A DNA stretch of 62,503 nucleotides from Paenalcaligenes suwonensis (GTDB taxonomy: Bacteria; Pseudomonadota; Gammaproteobacteria; Burkholderiales; Burkholderiaceae_B), in the NCBI RefSeq assembly GCF_011290505.1, contig NZ_JAANPV010000013.1, positions 1-62,503 of the forward strand, read 5' to 3'. Each line of letters begins with the position of its first letter. Positions within the stretch are counted from its first letter, which is position 1. A model generated the notes under the pieces. It worked only from the letters and a program-made list of their open reading frames with translations, ran no database searches and was not told where the DNA came from. A program made the position numbers and the translations under genes. Of the stretch, positions 50,760 through 60,149 are shown one piece after another.

Positions 50760-52367
50760 TTATAGGCTTTGTGCCCAAGCATGTGCGTCAATTTCAATAA
50801 TTAATGGTGCCGTTTGCGTCCAGCCTTGCAGTTGCTGGCTAAGCTCATCGGGGTTGTTTACCCGTTGGTAGGCCGCACGTACGCTTTGGCTTAAGGCAGC
50901 GAAATCAGGTGGTGGAACGTTCACGCCAATTCGAGCTACCGAGGCTTTATCCATGGCGCGTCGGATCTCGTCGTAACCGGTGTTATTCCAAATTAGCACC
51001 ACAATATTCAGTTGTTCATCCACCATGGTGGATAGCTCTGCCACGGTGAACATAATGCCGCCATCGCCCATCAAGGCCACTACAGGGCTGTTAGGGCGTC
51101 CTAACTTGGCGCCTAATGCCGCCGGTAAGGCGTAACCCAAGGTGCCATAGCCGGTAGAGGCATTAAAGTAATGGCGTGCTTTAGGTAGGCTGACAATATG
51201 GTTGCCGGCATAAACGGTAGCGGTAGAGTCTCCTACTAGCGTGGCATGAGGTAGATGCGTTTCTATAGCCCTATAGAGCGGGTAGAAGGGGCTAAAAGCT
51301 GGGTCAGTTTCTAGCGCGAGTTCAGCACGTAGTTGTGCCGCTGTGTGAGCGCCGTTATGAGGTAGGGTGTGAGGAAAGTGCACGAGTAAGGCGCGAGCAA
51401 ACTCACCCGCATCAGACACCAGAGCGAGGTGAGGGCGTTGATTGCCCACTAACTGAGCTGCATCAATGTCTACACGTAGTAGCTTGCCTTGCAGTCTGAA
51501 GCCATCGTCAAACACCACGTCGTAGTCGGTTTCACCTAGTTCGGTGCCCAAGGCCAATATGACATCGGCGTGTGCGGCGTACTGGCGTACTGCCGTAAAG
51601 GCAGCATTTGCACCAATATCCAGTGGATGGGGCTGCTCCACACTACCGGGCAAAATGCCTTTGGCATTAATGGTGGTGATGACGGGGGCGTTGAGCGTTT
51701 CGGCTAAACGTAACACCGCATCCGCGTTAGCAGCACAACCGCCACCCACTAAGAGCAGTGGACGTTTGGCTTTTAACAGCAATGTGGCGCATTCGGCGAC
51801 GGCTTGCGGATGTGCTCCAGCAGGGTAAAAATTAGGCCGTGGCAGCAGCGGCGTATCTATAGGGGCGGTAAGTAAATCTATAGGGATTTCTATGTGCACG
51901 GGGCCAGGGCGGCCCGAGCTAAAAATCGCCATAGCACGTTCTAGCGCCTGGGGCAGTTGCTGTGGATCCAGTATGGTCTGGCTAAAACGTGCCACTTGGC
52001 TAACCAGAGCCTGTTGCGAGTGCAGTTCATGCAAACGCCCTTGCTGGCTCCCCAAGGTGTCACGCCTCCCCACGCTGGAAATCACCAACATGGGGATGGA
52101 GTCGGCCAAGGCTTGCCCCATGGCCGTAAGGATGTTGCTCATGCCCGGGCCAGTGATGATAAAGCACACTCCCGGTTTGCCTGTGGTGCGAGCGTAGCCA
52201 TCAGCCATAAAACCAGCACCTTGTTCATGTCTAGGGGTAATGTGCCGTATACGACTTTGCTCTAGCCCTCGGTACAGTTCAATGGTGTGCACGCCAGGTA
52301 TACCAAATACCTGTTCTACACCCCAGTGCTCTAGTTGTTGAATAAGGTATGCGCTACAGCTATACAT
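50760..52367 (-). CDS. aruI: ThDP-dependent decarboxylase, probable 5-guanidino-2-oxopentanoate decarboxylase
   Basis: 535 residues in the three-domain ThDP enzyme fold. The N-terminal part, VFGIPGVHTIELYRGLE with catalytic Glu in RHEQGAGFMADGYAR and ITGPGMSNILTAMGQA, is the pattern of AruI rather than acetolactate synthase. The C-terminal ThDP/Mg2+ motif is MGDGGIMFTVAELS...NN. AruI removes CO2 from 2-ketoarginine to give 4-guanidinobutyraldehyde. Guanidinobutyrase, symporter and ALDH genes in the same operon support the call. The arginine aminotransferase AruH, which makes the substrate, is not in the window. Confidence 0.85.
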   Translation of the reverse strand: MYSCSAYLIQQLEHWGVEQVFGIPGVHTIELYRGLEQSRIRHITPRHEQGAGFMADGYARTTGKPGVCFIITGPGMSNILTAMGQALADSIPMLVISSVGRRDTLGSQQGRLHELHSQQALVSQVARFSQTILDPQQLPQALERAMAIFSSGRPGPVHIEIPIDLLTAPIDTPLLPRPNFYPAGAHPQAVAECATLLLKAKRPLLLVGGGCAANADAVLRLAETLNAPVITTINAKGILPGSVEQPHPLDIGANAAFTAVRQYAAHADVILALGTELGETDYDVVFDDGFRLQGKLLRVDIDAAQLVGNQRPHLALVSDAGEFARALLVHFPHTLPHNGAHTAAQLRAELALETDPAFSPFYPLYRAIETHLPHATLVGDSTATVYAGNHIVSLPKARHYFNASTGYGTLGYALPAALGAKLGRPNSPVVALMGDGGIMFTVAELSTMVDEQLNIVVLIWNNTGYDEIRRAMDKASVARIGVNVPPPDFAALSQSVRAAYQRVNNPDELSQQLQGWTQTAPLIIEIDAHAWAQSL

Positions 52368-52372
52368 GGGTA

Positions 52373-53788
52373 TTACTCTCCGGATACAGGGCTAGGAATA
52401 GAGGTGTTACGTGAGCGGGGGTTAGGGTCGCTCAAGCTAAACACAATAAAGGTTAGTAGCCCAATGGCCAAACTGAAATAAATAGGCGTGTTAGCCAGTA
52501 GGCCGTCTTTAATCATGAAAATGGATGCAGTGATTGCCCCGGTGGCCATGCTAACAATAGCGCCACGTGTAGAGGCACGTTTCCAGAAAATGCCGCCAAT
52601 CAGTGGGATTAACATGCCACCTACCAACAGGTTGTAGGCCATGGTCAGCGCACTAATTACGTCGCCAATGGTGGGGGCAATGGCTAACATCAGTAAACCG
52701 AATAATAGTGTAAACACACGGTTTAAGGTAACGGAGTCGCTTTCACGGTATTTTTTGCCGCGCACTAAAGGCCAGAGGTCTTGGGCGACGGTGGTAGAAG
52801 CAGCTAACAAGCCTGCACTAGCTGTAGACATTAATGCAGCCAAGCTGGCGGCAATCACCAAGCCACGTAAGCCCACGGGCAATACCTCGTTGATCATGGT
52901 AGCAAAAGCGGTGTCGGGTGCCTCTAACTCTGGCAGTACCAGTTTGGCGGCCATGCCAATCATCGCCATCGCTACGCCGTAAAGAATGCAGTACAAACCG
53001 CTTAGTACGCCGGCACGTTTAGCGACTTTTTCACCTTTGGCAGTAAACACACGCTGCCAGATATCCTGACCAATAAACACGCCTAAGAAGTAAATCAGGA
53101 AGTAGGTAAGAATGGTGTCGTAACCAATATTACTGAACGAGAAGAAAGCGTCAGGCAACTGTTGGGTCATGGTTTCCCAGCCCCCCGCGTTATACACGGA
53201 GGCGGGTAGCAAAATGAACACTAAGCCTATGGTCATGATGATGAACTGAATCATGTCTGTTAAGGTGAGTGACCACATGCCGCCTATGGTGGCGTATACC
53301 ACGACTAGACCACCGCCCAAGATAATGCCGGTGATAAAAGGCAGATCAAAAATCACGGCCAAGATCGTGCCGGTTGCAATGGTGGACGTCACGCCAATCA
53401 TCAAGGCGTAGATCAACATGATCACAGCACTAGCATTACGGGTTGCAGGGCTGTAGTAGCGTTCTAGTACTTGGGTAACGGTGTAAACGCGCAAGCGCAG
53501 CAAGGGTTTAGCCAGCACCAAGCTTAATCCCATAATACCCAGGCCTAGCGTGGCACAGAGCCATAGCCCTGAAATGCCATACAAATAGCCTAGGCGTACC
53601 GAGCCTATGGTGGCGGCTCCTCCTAATACTGTAGCCGCCATGGTGCCGGTGTAAAACACCGGTCCTAAGTTTCTACCTGCCACCAGGAAGTCATCTTTGT
53701 TTTGAATGCGGCGCATTCCTATCCAACCAAAAGACAGGATAACGAGCGCATAAAGTATGACTACACCTAAATCAATACTGATCTCCAT
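52373..53788 (-). CDS. Sodium:solute symporter of the guanidino-compound operon
   Basis: 471 residues, about 13 helices. SSS signatures: RNLGPVFYTGTMAATVLGGA, GQDIWQRVFTAKGEKVAKRA and ASLAALMSTASAGLLAASTT with the Na+-site region. It probably imports 4-guanidinobutyrate, 2-ketoarginine or a similar guanidino compound. It sits 42 bases after gbuA and 5 bases before the decarboxylase. Confidence 0.85.
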   Translation of the reverse strand: MEISIDLGVVILYALVILSFGWIGMRRIQNKDDFLVAGRNLGPVFYTGTMAATVLGGAATIGSVRLGYLYGISGLWLCATLGLGIMGLSLVLAKPLLRLRVYTVTQVLERYYSPATRNASAVIMLIYALMIGVTSTIATGTILAVIFDLPFITGIILGGGLVVVYATIGGMWSLTLTDMIQFIIMTIGLVFILLPASVYNAGGWETMTQQLPDAFFSFSNIGYDTILTYFLIYFLGVFIGQDIWQRVFTAKGEKVAKRAGVLSGLYCILYGVAMAMIGMAAKLVLPELEAPDTAFATMINEVLPVGLRGLVIAASLAALMSTASAGLLAASTTVAQDLWPLVRGKKYRESDSVTLNRVFTLLFGLLMLAIAPTIGDVISALTMAYNLLVGGMLIPLIGGIFWKRASTRGAIVSMATGAITASIFMIKDGLLANTPIYFSLAIGLLTFIVFSLSDPNPRSRNTSIPSPVSGE

Positions 53789-53830
53789 GTTTGTCTCCTT
53801 GTTATAGCTTTAGTGATAGAGCAGTGAGCG

Positions 53831-54784
53831 TTACTTGGTGGCGTAGCGCACACCGGGGAAGACGCACAACATTTCGTAGGCGATATTGGCGCCTAGCAAG
53901 GCTGTGGTGCCGCTTTGGTCATAAGGGGGGCTCACCTCTACAACGTCGGCACCAATGATGTTGACGCCACGCATACCGCGTACGATTTCTAATGCTTGAG
54001 GTACGGTTAAACCGCCAATTTCAGGGGTGCCTGTGCCGGGGGCGTAAGCGGGGTCAATACCGTCAATATCAAACGAGAAATAGACTGGGCCATCACCTAA
54101 GCGCTCGCGCACTTCGGCCATGATGGGTTCTAGGCTACGGTGCCAGCACTCGTGGGCTTGGTAAATGGTGAAGCCTTGTTGGGTACACCAGTCAAAGTCT
54201 TCGGCAGCATAGCCAGTACCACGCAAGCCAATTTGTACAACGCGGTCGCAATCCAATAGGTCTTCTTCGGCGGCGCGTCTAAATGGGGTACCATGAGCGA
54301 TTTTTTCACCATTCATGGTGTCGTTAACGTCGGCATGGGCATCAATGTGTACCAAGCCTACTTTGCCGTATTTCTTCTTAATGGCGCGCAAGATGGGCAA
54401 GGTCATGGTGTGATCGCCGCCTAAGGCGATTAGCTTACAGCCCGAAGCAATCAGGTTACCGTAGCCTTCTTCAATTAACCGTACAGAGTCTTTCAGGTCG
54501 TAAGGGTTGATGGCAATATCGCCCACATCGGCCACTTGCAGGCTGTCGAAGGGTGCGGCGCGAGTCGCCATGTTATAGGGGCGCAGCAACGAGGACTCAA
54601 AACGAATGGCCTTCGCACCAAAGCGTGTACCCGAGCGGTTGGAGGTGCCAATGTCTAAGGGAATGCCGGTGAATGCGACATCCAAACCAGCGGTATTTTG
54701 CACATAAGGTAAGCGCATCATGGTGGCAATGCCGCCCGCGCGTGGCATGTCGTTACCGCTCAGAGGTTGATTAAAAGTTGTCAT
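53831..54784 (-). CDS. gbuA: Guanidinobutyrase (agmatinase/ureohydrolase family)
   Basis: 317 residues from the ATG at 54784 (GAGAG upstream); an extension to 54850 is poor. Binuclear Mn2+ ligands are all present: GGDHTMTLP, HIDAHADVND and SFDIDGIDPAYAPG. The N-terminal QPLSGNDMPRAGGIATMMRLP and LDIGTSNRSGTRFG are nearly those of Pseudomonas GbuA, which splits 4-guanidinobutyrate to 4-aminobutyrate and urea. Agmatinase activity is the main alternative. First gene of the operon, divergent from a LysR gene. Confidence 0.88.
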   Translation of the reverse strand: MTTFNQPLSGNDMPRAGGIATMMRLPYVQNTAGLDVAFTGIPLDIGTSNRSGTRFGAKAIRFESSLLRPYNMATRAAPFDSLQVADVGDIAINPYDLKDSVRLIEEGYGNLIASGCKLIALGGDHTMTLPILRAIKKKYGKVGLVHIDAHADVNDTMNGEKIAHGTPFRRAAEEDLLDCDRVVQIGLRGTGYAAEDFDWCTQQGFTIYQAHECWHRSLEPIMAEVRERLGDGPVYFSFDIDGIDPAYAPGTGTPEIGGLTVPQALEIVRGMRGVNIIGADVVEVSPPYDQSGTTALLGANIAYEMLCVFPGVRYATK

Positions 54785-54868
54785 GGTAGCTCTCAAAATA
54801 AAACAAAGGGGATGGTTATGAGAGTAAATCGTCCTTGGGGGGACTACCATGAGCAGCTGTGAATTGAT

Positions 54869-54888
54869 ACATTGATAGATATCAATGT
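54869..54888. promoter_or_regulatory. Palindromic operator between gbuA and its LysR gene
   Basis: ACATTGATA-ga-TATCAATGT is a perfect inverted repeat with 9-base arms in the 131-base divergent gap, 27 bases before the LysR start codon. It is a likely binding site of the LysR protein encoded at 54916. Confidence 0.55.
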
Positions 54889-54915
54889 AATGAATATCAT
54901 ATTAGGGTTTCTACT

Positions 54916-55842
54916 ATGTTAGTCAATGTAAGGGATTTGGATTTACGACTGATACGCGTGTTTTTAGCGATTGTGGATGCCAATGGCATCTCAGCGGCGC
55001 AAGAGCGTTTAGGCGTCAGCCAATCTACCATCAGCACGCAATTGGCCACCTTAGAGGTACGCCTAGGTTTTAAGTTGTGTGAGCGTGGTCGCACAGGGTT
55101 TAGGTTAACGGCCAAGGGTGAGCGCTTTGTGAATTTGGCGCGCCGGTTGTTGTCTAATTTAAGTGAGTTTGCGTTTGAAACGCAGCACTTAGAAAAGAAG
55201 TTGATTGGGCAGTTGAATGTGGGGTTAATTGGGCATTTATCGCGTAGCGATAGCTGGCGGTTAAGCCAAGTGGTGGCGCGCTTTAGAAAACGCGACGAGG
55301 CAGTACGTTTAAACTTCTACATCCACTCGCCCGACCAGCAAGAAGAGATGCTGCTCTACGGTAGACTACATCTGGCTATAGGCTATTTTCTACGACGTAC
55401 CCAAAACTTGCGTTACACCACATTATTAACCGAGAAACAGGTGGCGTATTGTGGGCATGGGCATCCCTTGTTTGAGCAAGCGGGCAGGGTAGATGTAGAA
55501 GACGCCATTAACTACTCATGGGTAAGTCGTGGCTATACGCCGCCTAAAGCACACTTGCAGGTACCGCAACAAAACATCAGGGCGACAGCTAACAATATGG
55601 AGGCTGTGGCCATACTGGTGATGTCTGGTGAGCATTTAGGCTATTTGCCCCAAGAGGTAGGGGAGGAATACGTGCAGCAGGGGCTAATGCGTGCCTTAAA
55701 CCCTTCTAAGATGCATTATGACGTTACCTTGCATACGGTGGTTAATAGAGTGACCGAGCACGATGACGAAGCGCTGCAAGCGTTTCAGCAGGATTTAAAA
55801 GCGGTATTTAGTCAGCGCCACGAGGAACCTGCTTTTTTATGA
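54916..55842 (+). CDS. LysR-type regulator of the guanidino operon
   Basis: 308 residues. N-terminal helix-turn-helix (VFLAIVDANGISAAQERLGV and SQSTISTQLATLEVRLG) and the C-terminal effector domain (about 95-300). It is divergent from gbuA with a palindrome between them, so it probably activates the operon with a guanidino compound as co-inducer, and represses itself. Confidence 0.87.
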   Translation: MLVNVRDLDLRLIRVFLAIVDANGISAAQERLGVSQSTISTQLATLEVRLGFKLCERGRTGFRLTAKGERFVNLARRLLSNLSEFAFETQHLEKKLIGQLNVGLIGHLSRSDSWRLSQVVARFRKRDEAVRLNFYIHSPDQQEEMLLYGRLHLAIGYFLRRTQNLRYTTLLTEKQVAYCGHGHPLFEQAGRVDVEDAINYSWVSRGYTPPKAHLQVPQQNIRATANNMEAVAILVMSGEHLGYLPQEVGEEYVQQGLMRALNPSKMHYDVTLHTVVNRVTEHDDEALQAFQQDLKAVFSQRHEEPAFL

Positions 55843-55852
55843 TGCTAATGAA

Positions 55853-55882
55853 GGCACTGCGTCACCAACGTCACGCAGTGCC
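55853..55882. terminator. Hairpin between convergent LysR and cyanase genes
   Basis: GGCACTGCGT and ACGCAGTGCC pair over 10 bases across a 10-base loop, between the two stop codons. No U-tract follows, so termination is uncertain. Confidence 0.5.
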
Positions 55883-55890
55883 GGTGGTGA

Positions 55891-56334
55891 TTAGTAGGTT
55901 TTGTAGGGCAAGAACTTACCGCTCATGGTGATCTTCACACGGTCACCATTGGGGTCGGGTTGGCGGGATAGGTCCATATTGAAGTCGATGGCGCTCATGA
56001 TACCGTCGCCAAACTCTTCATGTATCAGCTCTTTAAAGGTAGTGCCGTATACGTTGATGAGCTCGTAAAAACGGTAAATCAACGGGTCTGTGGGCACCGA
56101 GGTAGGCAGTGAGCCTTTGTAAGGTACTACTTGCAGCAGTTCTACGGCCTCATCGGGTAGCTCTAGCGCTGCAACCACGGCCTGAGCTTGCTTTTTCGTT
56201 AAGGTCATTTGCCCCAATAAAGCGGCAGTAGACCATTCTTTGCTATGACCGATAATCTCTGCAAGCTGCTGCCAACTGAGTTTGTGGCGACGTTTAGCGA
56301 GCAGGATTTCTTGGGTTAGCTCTTGGCGATTCAT
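55891..56334 (-). CDS. cynS: Cyanate hydratase (cyanase)
   Basis: 147 residues, normal length. The N-terminal half is a helical domain (LAKRRHKLSWQQLAEIIGHS) and the C-terminal half is the cyanase catalytic domain. The catalytic triad matches E. coli Arg96-Glu99-Ser122 at Arg88, Glu91 (IYRFYE) and Ser114 (GIMSAIDF). It converts cyanate and bicarbonate to ammonia and CO2. No cynT carbonic anhydrase or cynR regulator is adjacent, so it stands alone. Confidence 0.93.
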   Translation of the reverse strand: MNRQELTQEILLAKRRHKLSWQQLAEIIGHSKEWSTAALLGQMTLTKKQAQAVVAALELPDEAVELLQVVPYKGSLPTSVPTDPLIYRFYELINVYGTTFKELIHEEFGDGIMSAIDFNMDLSRQPDPNGDRVKITMSGKFLPYKTY

Positions 56335-56408
56335 GGTGAAGCTCCTCTAGTAAAAGCAGTTCAGACTGTACGGTTGAGTATAGGCAAAAAGCCCTAGAGA
56401 AAGAAGCC

Positions 56409-56442
56409 GCCATCCTAACTAGCTAAAAGGAACTAGGATGGC
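56409..56442 (-). terminator. Hairpin downstream of sbcC
   Basis: GCCATCCTA and TAGGATGGC form a 9-base-pair stem, extendable, just past the sbcC stop codon. On the minus strand a weak pyrimidine tract (GGCTTCTTTCT) follows. Confidence 0.5.
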
Positions 56443-56457
56443 ACAGTACCTAGGGGA

Positions 56458-59400
56458 TTATCGTGTAATTGCTTGGCAACCCGGGCCTACTAGACGGCTG
56501 CGCCCTCCCGACTGCGGCACCACCTGAATTTGCGTGCTAATGCGTTCTTTGAGCACAGAAACGTGGGAAATAATGCCTATAAGCTTGCCATGTTGCTGTA
56601 GTTCAGCCAGCGTTTCCAATGCTACATCCAGAGCCTCTTCATCCAAGGTACCAAAACCTTCGTCTAAGAATAGCGAGTCCACCCGTATACGGTGGCTAGC
56701 CATGTTCGATAGGCCCAGAGCGAGTGACAAGCTCACAATAAAACTTTCGCCACCAGAGAGGTTTTTGGTAGAGCGCACTTCACCCGCTTGGTCGTTATCA
56801 ATCACATTCAGTTCTAACGGCTGTTGCAGGTCGCGTATCAGCACATAGCGGCTACTCATTTTCTGTAGCTGTTCGTTAGCATGTGCCACCATGATCTCAA
56901 ACGTCAGCCCTTGGGCGAAATTACGGTATTTTTTTCCGTCAGCAGAACCGATCAGGTCGTGCAGCATAGACCACTGTTCGCAGCGCTGTTGTTGTGCGCG
57001 TATGTGGTGTAGTTGCTGGGCTTGTTGTTGTAGGTTTTGGTGATGGGTGTCCAGTTTATTGTTAAGCGCGCCTAGTGTTTGCTGCAACTGCTGCAGTTGG
57101 CTTTGTAGGTGGTCTTGTTGCGCTTGCAGAGTGGCAGTGCTGTTGCTGGTAAGCGCACGCTGGGTTTCGTGTGCGAGTAACTGCTGTTTATCGTGCAGCA
57201 AACTGTGCAGTGAGGTGCTATCGCGTTCTAACGCGTGCGCCTCTTGCTCTAAACGTAGCCGTTCTGACTCGGGTAGCAACGCTTCTAAAAAGTGTGCTTC
57301 ATCACGCAGGTTGTGGTGCTGGCAGCGTTCTGCAAACGCTAGCGTTTGTTGGCTGATCAGCGGCGTTAGGGCTTGGCAGCGCTCGGTAAGCTCGCTGATG
57401 CGTTGCTGTAGGTTTTTCTCGTTTTGACTGGCGTGCTGCCAGTGTTGTTGACGTGTATCTTGCTCGGTTTGTGCAGCGTGTAGCTGTTGGCTAAGCGCAC
57501 GTTCTACGTCATCCGGTTGCTGCTCGCCAAATAGCTCGTGGCGTTGGGTGACAAGCGTTTGCAATGCCGAATTTTGTGCCTCTACGTGTGCTTGCAGCTT
57601 CTTCAGACTTTGCTCTTGTGTGCTCAGCTGTTTCGCATTTTCGGCTTGCTGTACCTCCACACTGCGCAGCGATTGGACTAGCTCTTGCTGTTGTTTAGCA
57701 CGATGAAGCCGTTGCTCACGGCGTTGACGCAAGTGTTCATAACAATCCGCTAAGCTGTTCGCATCGGTTTGCAACGTGCTAATGCCATAAGGGGCGAGCT
57801 CAGCCAGTAAATCGTGCAGCATACGCTGTTGTTCAGTGGCTAGCGCTTCTTGCTGTGCAGCGGCCTCATCCGCGCGGGAGAGTGCATGTTGCAGTTCTTG
57901 TTGAGCCAATGCAAGGGCATGGCTATGGTGACGCTGCTCTGTAGCGGCTTGCTCGTGCTGGGTTTGTAGTGCAAGTATCTGCGCCTGTTGGTGGTCAAGT
58001 GCAGCCAATTTTTCAGTCAAAGTGGTGAGCGCTTGCGTGTGCTCGTGCTGCAGCGTTTGAAATGTCTCTACCTGTAGCTCGGGCATGTGTTCAAGCCCCA
58101 AGCTTTGTACCTGTGCGGTAAGTTGCTCTATGCCTTCTTGCTGCTGACGTGCGGTGTAGGCGATCTGTTGTTCGGTATGGCGTACTTTTTCCTGCAGTTC
58201 AGCGCTGCGTATGCGTTGCTCTGTATGGTGTTGGCGCAGTTCCTGTACCCGCAGCTCCGTTTGTCTGGTAGCCGTAGCCAGCGTGTCATCGGCGTCGGGT
58301 ACATGCAGGGCATAGGGGTGTTCTGTGGCACCACATAAGGGGCAGGGGTCGCCATCGTGCAGTGCTGCTCTGGCAGCTTCTAAAGACAATACCTGTTGCT
58401 GCAATTGTTGCTGTTTGAATTGTAGAGCAAGGTGCTGCTCTTGTTCGCTAACCTGTTGTTCTAGCTGCGTTTGACGTGTACTAGAGAGCTCTAACGCCTG
58501 TTGATGTTGAGCTAGCTCGTGCTGCAACTGTGCTAAACGCTGCGTGATGGCTTGCTGTGTGTTTAACCCTTGTAGAACGCTTAGGTAGGCTTGTTGTTGT
58601 GCTTTATGGGTAGCTAAGGCTTGCTGCCAATAGCTAATGCTTTGTCCTGCCAAGTGCTGTTGCAGTGCAGCGTGCTGGGCTTGTAGTTGCTTTTCAGTGT
58701 GTTCAACGCGTTCCTGTGAGCGCACATTCGCTTCGTGATGGGTGTTTACGGCAGATTGACGGCTTTGGCGCTTTGCGAGGGTTGCTTCTTGGTTCTGTTG
58801 GGCGCTTAGCAGTGCAGTTTGTTTAGCGGCTAGGCTATCGAGACGGCTTTTAAGACCTGCCAGTTCACCAACCAGCAATTCATCCTGCTGGCTTTGTGCT
58901 TGTTCAGCATTGACTTGTTCAAGGCGGTGTTGGTGTGCGGCGTGGGTCGTGTTTAGCTCTTTTTGGCTTGCTAACAATAATTGCTGCTGGCGCTGAAGCT
59001 CAGTCAGAGCCTCGTGATCACGTTGCAGCGTTTGGCGGCGTTCGCTTAACTGCGTATCAAGTTCACGTACACGTCGTAGTGTGGGTAGGGCATCGTGTTG
59101 GGCCGTCTGCGCCTGAACGTAGTGTTGCTTTGCTGTGTGAAGGGCAGTAGCGCTTTGTGTGACGAGCGTCTGTAACTCAGGCAGTTGCTGTTGGCGTTGT
59201 TGTACGTCTAGTGTCAGGGCTTGCAGTTGCTCACGTTGCGTAGACAGAGCGGTATAGGCAGCATGCAGACTAAGCGCGCGTTGTGCTAATTGTAGGCGTT
59301 GTTGTTGGGGGGCGAAGTCTGTACGGCGTTGTTCCAACTGTTGTTGGCGTTCACCCAAGCTAATTAGCTCAGTTTGTAGGTTGTCTACACGCATGCGCCA

Positions 59401-60141
59401 TTGCAGTTGCTGTTGGGCAGTAGAAAGTTGGCTTTGTACGGCAGTGCTTTGTTCTTGAGCCAACGCACGTTGTTGCTTAAGTTCTGTTTCCTCTTCTTCG
59501 CTTAACAGTTGCAGGCCAGATAAGCTGCTTTGTAAGTGATCTAACTCGCGCAGTGCCTGACTACGCGTTTCGTGCACACGCATCGAAATTTGGCTATAGA
59601 TCTCTGTACCGGTAATCTGTTCCAAAATGGGTGCACGCTCATCGGCGGGCGCTTGCAGAAAAGCCGCAAACTGGCCTTGTGCCAACATCATCGAACGCGT
59701 AAAACGCTCAAAATCCATGCCTGACAGTTTTTCTACCTGTTCGGTAACATCGCGCAGTTTAGACGCTAAAAGGGCACCAGTTTGCGCATTGGCAATTTCG
59801 TGTTTGGGCGGTTGCAGTTCACCATCAGGCTGACGGCGTGATCGGTGTTGGCTCCAGTGGCATCTAAAGACCCCTTGTGTGCATTCAAAGGTAACTTCAG
59901 CAAAGCACTCGCCGGTTTGGCGTGAGAGGATCTCATTGCTACTTTTGCTAAGCTTTCCCAAACGGGGTGTTTGACCATACAGGGCCAAACAGATGGCATC
60001 CAGTAAGGTGGTTTTGCCGGCTCCGGTAGGCCCAGTAATTGCAAAAATACCGCTGTTCTCAAAGGCTGGATCAGTCAGGTCTACACGCCACTCGCCTACC
60101 AAGGAGTTCAGGTTTTGAAAATGAATAGTCAGAATTCGCAT
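56458..60141 (-). CDS. sbcC: SbcC, ATPase subunit of the SbcCD nuclease
   Basis: 1227 residues of the Rad50/SMC type. N-terminal Walker A GPTGAGKTTLLD (37-48) and Q-loop (MMLAQGQF), two very long Gln/Leu/Ala-rich coiled coils, a central zinc hook CPLCG near the middle, and a C-terminal ABC signature NLSGGESFIVSLSLALGLSN with Walker B SLFLDEGFGTLD. With SbcD it cuts DNA hairpins and protein-blocked ends. The coiled-coil arms are glutamine-rich, including many QQQ runs. It follows sbcD by 8 bases. Confidence 0.94.
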   Translation of the reverse strand: MRILTIHFQNLNSLVGEWRVDLTDPAFENSGIFAITGPTGAGKTTLLDAICLALYGQTPRLGKLSKSSNEILSRQTGECFAEVTFECTQGVFRCHWSQHRSRRQPDGELQPPKHEIANAQTGALLASKLRDVTEQVEKLSGMDFERFTRSMMLAQGQFAAFLQAPADERAPILEQITGTEIYSQISMRVHETRSQALRELDHLQSSLSGLQLLSEEEETELKQQRALAQEQSTAVQSQLSTAQQQLQWRMRVDNLQTELISLGERQQQLEQRRTDFAPQQQRLQLAQRALSLHAAYTALSTQREQLQALTLDVQQRQQQLPELQTLVTQSATALHTAKQHYVQAQTAQHDALPTLRRVRELDTQLSERRQTLQRDHEALTELQRQQQLLLASQKELNTTHAAHQHRLEQVNAEQAQSQQDELLVGELAGLKSRLDSLAAKQTALLSAQQNQEATLAKRQSRQSAVNTHHEANVRSQERVEHTEKQLQAQHAALQQHLAGQSISYWQQALATHKAQQQAYLSVLQGLNTQQAITQRLAQLQHELAQHQQALELSSTRQTQLEQQVSEQEQHLALQFKQQQLQQQVLSLEAARAALHDGDPCPLCGATEHPYALHVPDADDTLATATRQTELRVQELRQHHTEQRIRSAELQEKVRHTEQQIAYTARQQQEGIEQLTAQVQSLGLEHMPELQVETFQTLQHEHTQALTTLTEKLAALDHQQAQILALQTQHEQAATEQRHHSHALALAQQELQHALSRADEAAAQQEALATEQQRMLHDLLAELAPYGISTLQTDANSLADCYEHLRQRREQRLHRAKQQQELVQSLRSVEVQQAENAKQLSTQEQSLKKLQAHVEAQNSALQTLVTQRHELFGEQQPDDVERALSQQLHAAQTEQDTRQQHWQHASQNEKNLQQRISELTERCQALTPLISQQTLAFAERCQHHNLRDEAHFLEALLPESERLRLEQEAHALERDSTSLHSLLHDKQQLLAHETQRALTSNSTATLQAQQDHLQSQLQQLQQTLGALNNKLDTHHQNLQQQAQQLHHIRAQQQRCEQWSMLHDLIGSADGKKYRNFAQGLTFEIMVAHANEQLQKMSSRYVLIRDLQQPLELNVIDNDQAGEVRSTKNLSGGESFIVSLSLALGLSNMASHRIRVDSLFLDEGFGTLDEEALDVALETLAELQQHGKLIGIISHVSVLKERISTQIQVVPQSGGRSRLVGPGCQAITR

Positions 60142-60149
60142 AGTAGGCC

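Noticed and set aside
50760-52367. Acetolactate synthase large subunit for the ThDP enzyme
   Set aside because: The N-terminal motifs and the operon partners fit AruI, and no small regulatory subunit follows.
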